Assembly: GCF_023920705.1 (NCBI RefSeq)
Contig: NZ_CP094657.1
Location: 1,736,001 to 1,800,000 of the forward strand
Reading direction: 5' to 3'
Origin: Acinetobacter sp. XS-4
GTDB taxonomy: Bacteria; Pseudomonadota; Gammaproteobacteria; Pseudomonadales; Moraxellaceae
DNA: 64,000 nt
Part shown: piece after piece, positions 61,889 through 64,000 of the stretch
Position numbering within the stretch: position 1 is the first letter of the stretch
How the letters are laid out: every line of letters begins with the position of its first letter
Translations under genes and position numbers: made by a program
Notes under the pieces: model-generated
What the model saw: only the letters and a program-made list of their open reading frames with translations
Database searches by the model: none
Told to the model about the DNA's origin: nothing

Positions 61889-63046
61889 ATGAGTAAAAAT
61901 CCTTATATTACTGAAGACTTGGAATATTTAGCTGAAACGGTTGAGAAATTTGCCCAAAAATATATCGCTCCCGGCTTTCTAGAACGTGACCAGACTAGAA
62001 CTTTTGACCGAGATTTAGTTAAAAAAATGGGAGAGATGGGCTTTATCGCACCTGAGTTACCTGAAGAGTATGGTGGACAAGGGATGGGGCGCCTAGCAGC
62101 TGGAGTTATTCATGAGGCAATTGCTAAAGCCGATTTGAGTTTTTCATATATTAATTTACTTGCGTCTTTAAATGGCCAGATTTTAGCTGAACATGGTGAT
62201 CCAGACGTTGTCCGTCCGTGGTTAGCAAAACTTACAGCAGGTGAAGCTATTTTTTCAATAGGTTTAACTGAACCAAGAGGTGGGTCTGACGCTGCAAATT
62301 TACGTTTAAAAATTGAGCGTGAAGGTGATGAATACATCCTTAATGGAGAAAAAACATCAATTTCAGCTGCTGATCAAGCTGATGCATCAGTTATTTTTGG
62401 GCGCACTGGTTCAGTTGAGTCAGGGGCTCATGGTGTGACAGCTTTACTGGTCCCGATGAATTTACCTGGTATTAGTACTACGCGATTTGATTGTCATGGT
62501 CAACGTGCCATTGGACGAGGCTCAATTTTCTTTGACAACGTACGAGTTCCTGTCAATCACCGTTTAGGGGAAGAAAATAAGGGCTTTGTACAAGTCATGC
62601 AAGGTTTTGACTTTTCACGTGCATTGATAGGTTTACAGGTTTTGGCTGTGGCAAGAGTTTCACTTGATGAAGCTTGGGAGTATGCAGCTCAGCGCGAAGC
62701 TTTTGGCAAGCCATTGACTGCATTTCAAGGAGTGTCTCATCCTCTTGCAGATTATGAAACGCAAGTTGAAGCTGCTCGATTATTGTGTTTACAGACTTTA
62801 TGGTTGAAAGATAATCATCTTCCTCATACTTCTGAAGCTGGTATGTGTAAATGGTGGGGGCCTAAGCTTGCATATGATGTGGTGCATCAGTGCCTGTTAA
62901 CCTTTGGTCATGCTGGATATGATCGTGGAGTTATGGAACAGCGTCTACGAGATGTGCTAGGTTTTCAAATCGGCGATGGTACTGCACAGATTATGAAAAC
63001 AATTATTGCCAGACATAAAGCAGGTCGTAAGGCTGTGCCAGCCTAA
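61889..63046 (+). CDS. aliB: Cyclohexanecarboxyl-CoA dehydrogenase
   Basis: 385 residues. Acyl-CoA dehydrogenase fold: GFIAPELPEEYGGQGMGRLAAGVIHEAIAKADLSFSYINLL near 51-91 (a conserved aspartate precedes LSFSY), IGLTEPRGGSDAANLRLK near 130, and QREAFGKPLTAFQGVSHPLADYE near 265. The usual C-terminal EGTxQI reads GDGTAQIM, so the ordinary glutamate base is an aspartate. This fits the AliB group, where ring-acyl-CoA dehydrogenases use a different aspartate base. It makes cyclohex-1-ene-1-carboxyl-CoA and reduces ETF. AAGGAGAACGAG precedes the ATG. Confidence 0.88.
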   Translation: MSKNPYITEDLEYLAETVEKFAQKYIAPGFLERDQTRTFDRDLVKKMGEMGFIAPELPEEYGGQGMGRLAAGVIHEAIAKADLSFSYINLLASLNGQILAEHGDPDVVRPWLAKLTAGEAIFSIGLTEPRGGSDAANLRLKIEREGDEYILNGEKTSISAADQADASVIFGRTGSVESGAHGVTALLVPMNLPGISTTRFDCHGQRAIGRGSIFFDNVRVPVNHRLGEENKGFVQVMQGFDFSRALIGLQVLAVARVSLDEAWEYAAQREAFGKPLTAFQGVSHPLADYETQVEAARLLCLQTLWLKDNHLPHTSEAGMCKWWGPKLAYDVVHQCLLTFGHAGYDRGVMEQRLRDVLGFQIGDGTAQIMKTIIARHKAGRKAVPA

Positions 63047-63082
63047 ATATAATTTATTTATTATTATCAAATGGTTATTTGG

Positions 63083-63110
63083 AGTGGCTAAACAAAAGTG
63101 TTTAGCCACT
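63083..63110 (+). other. Perfect 12-bp hairpin between aliB and aliA without a U-tract
   Basis: AGTGGCTAAACA / TGTTTAGCCACT pair around AAAG and are followed by GGGTGGGC on the plus strand, and no T-run on the other. It is probably an mRNA stability or processing element that lowers or separates aliA expression, not a terminator. Confidence 0.6.
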
Positions 63111-63187
63111 GGGTGGGCTTCAACTTTAAAAAATGATCTTGGTAGTAATCTATAAATCAGGGAAAGAATATAACAAGGAGTTAAAGA

Positions 63188-64000
63188 ATGGATTTCGATG
63201 CAGTACTTTTGCCACAGCGAAGAGCAAGAATGATTCAACAGGGATATTGGTTGGATAAAACCATTCTTCAATCGTTAAATGATGCTGTTCATCAATATCC
63301 GGATAAAACAGCATTAGTCAGTATAAAAGATGATCAGCCAGAGAGAAGTTTTACATATCGTGAGTTATTACACACTTCTAATAAGATTGCTCTGGGATTA
63401 AGAAAATTAGGCATACAAAAAAATGATATTGTTTCTTGCCAATTACCTAACTGGTGGGAATTCAGTTTACTTTATATTGCATGCCGACGTATTGGTGCAG
63501 TTTTAAATCCGTTAATGCCAATTTTTCGTGAACGTGAACTTACATTTATGTTAAAGCATAGTGAAAGTAAGGTTTTTATTGTTCCCAAAGTATTTCGTAA
63601 ATTTGATTATGAACAGTTGGCTTATCAACTTCAAAAAAATATCAATAGCTTACAACATGTTATTGTTATTGACGGAAATGGAGAAAATAACTTTGCTGAT
63701 GTTTTACTCAATCACGGATTAGATAAAGATCCTCAAATCCTAAATACGCTTAATGACATAAAAATTAATGCTGATGATATCGCACAATTAATTTTTACAT
63801 CTGGAACAACAGGTGAACCCAAAGGTGTAATGCACACGGCAAACACATTGTTTGCAAATATAGTGCCTTATGCTGAGCGATTACATTTAAATCATGAAGA
63901 TGTAATCTTGATGGCATCACCAATGGCGCATCAGACTGGTTTTATGTACGGTCTTATTATGCCTGTTATTTTAAAAGCCAAGGTTGTTCTTCAAGATATT
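63188..64000 (+). CDS. aliA: Cyclohexanecarboxylate-CoA ligase, 5' part (runs off window)
   Basis: The first 271 residues are visible. The start is MDFDAVLLPQRRARMIQQGYW with AAGGAG seven bases before ATG. VSCQLPNWWEFSLLYIACRRIGAVLNPLMPIFRERELTFML lies near 80-120, and the ATP loop FTSGTTGEPKGVMHT is intact near 200-215, in contrast to the dead AMP-binding protein at 11397. The N-terminal QRRxxMxxxGxW pattern is common to the AliA/cyclohexanecarboxylate and related acyl-CoA ligases. It forms cyclohexanecarboxyl-CoA, the substrate of AliB. The C-terminal lobe lies outside the window. Confidence 0.85.
   Translation, partial: MDFDAVLLPQRRARMIQQGYWLDKTILQSLNDAVHQYPDKTALVSIKDDQPERSFTYRELLHTSNKIALGLRKLGIQKNDIVSCQLPNWWEFSLLYIACRRIGAVLNPLMPIFRERELTFMLKHSESKVFIVPKVFRKFDYEQLAYQLQKNINSLQHVIVIDGNGENNFADVLLNHGLDKDPQILNTLNDIKINADDIAQLIFTSGTTGEPKGVMHTANTLFANIVPYAERLHLNHEDVILMASPMAHQTGFMYGLIMPVILKAKVVLQDI

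Noticed and set aside
1..64000. CRISPR arrays, tRNA or rRNA genes, intact insertion sequences
   Set aside because: I looked for regular short repeats, cloverleaf-like segments and transposase motifs and saw none I could support.

Overview
The window looks like a chromosomal stretch of Acinetobacter. It is AT-rich, weakly stranded DNA carrying Acinetobacter-style etfB-etfA / ETF-QO genes, many IclR and LysR regulators, many aromatic-acid (AAHS) transporters and SfnR/SfnB sulfur genes. The genus call rests on protein recognition and base composition, not on an rRNA gene. I saw no rRNA, tRNA, intact insertion sequence or CRISPR array.

Layout. (1) 1-4956: a divergent sugar-acid (pentonate) module with an IlvD/Edd dehydratase (cut by the window edge), an ACS-type MFS permease, an FAH-fold AraD1/XylX-like dehydratase and an alpha-ketoglutarate-semialdehyde dehydrogenase type ALDH. 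Together these fit the oxidative non-phosphorylating route from pentonate to 2-oxoglutarate. (2) 5539-10909: a LysR regulator and a sulfur operon (SsuD-like monooxygenase, SsuA-like lipoprotein, cysteine-dioxygenase-like protein, four-domain rhodanese). (3) 11397-21562: a LivGHMKF-type ABC transporter led by a degenerate AMP-binding protein, then an SfnB-like flavoprotein bracketed by two SfnR-like sigma54 activators, with candidate -24/-12 promoters. (4) 22016-27172: one very large DUF4011-type helicase/nuclease. (5) 27306-29547: a DHA2 efflux pump divergent from an ArsR-type regulator.

(6) 30133-47478: a hydroaromatic or alicyclic acid cluster. It has an SDR, two IclR regulators, three flavoproteins of the 3-ketosteroid-dehydrogenase/fumarate-reductase type, two NIPSNAP proteins, two AAHS permeases, an OprB-like porin, a shikimate-dehydrogenase-like enzyme and a TIM-barrel isomerase/dehydratase. 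A TetR/MFS pair sits inside it. The cluster is flanked by the 3' end of the SDR gene and by a frameshifted second copy of that end in direct orientation. (7) 48062-64000: genes for CoA-dependent breakdown of cyclohexanecarboxylate (AliA, AliB, BadH, BadI and a BadK candidate), plus glutarate handling (CoA-transferase, glutaryl-CoA dehydrogenase) and another acyl-CoA dehydrogenase. These are woven around the electron-transfer flavoprotein genes that would accept their electrons.

How it may work together. Region 7 would activate cyclohexanecarboxylate, desaturate and hydrate the ring, oxidise it, open it to pimeloyl-CoA, and drain the product through glutaryl-CoA and ETF. Region 6 supplies flavin desaturases and alcohol dehydrogenases suited to oxo- or hydroxy-cyclohexane acids. 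It may aromatise ring acids that region 7 cannot use, or feed region 7. That link is inference. The most interesting unresolved items are the duplicated flavoprotein-NIPSNAP-AAHS modules of region 6, the dead AMP-binding protein heading the Liv operon, and several paired operator arrays.
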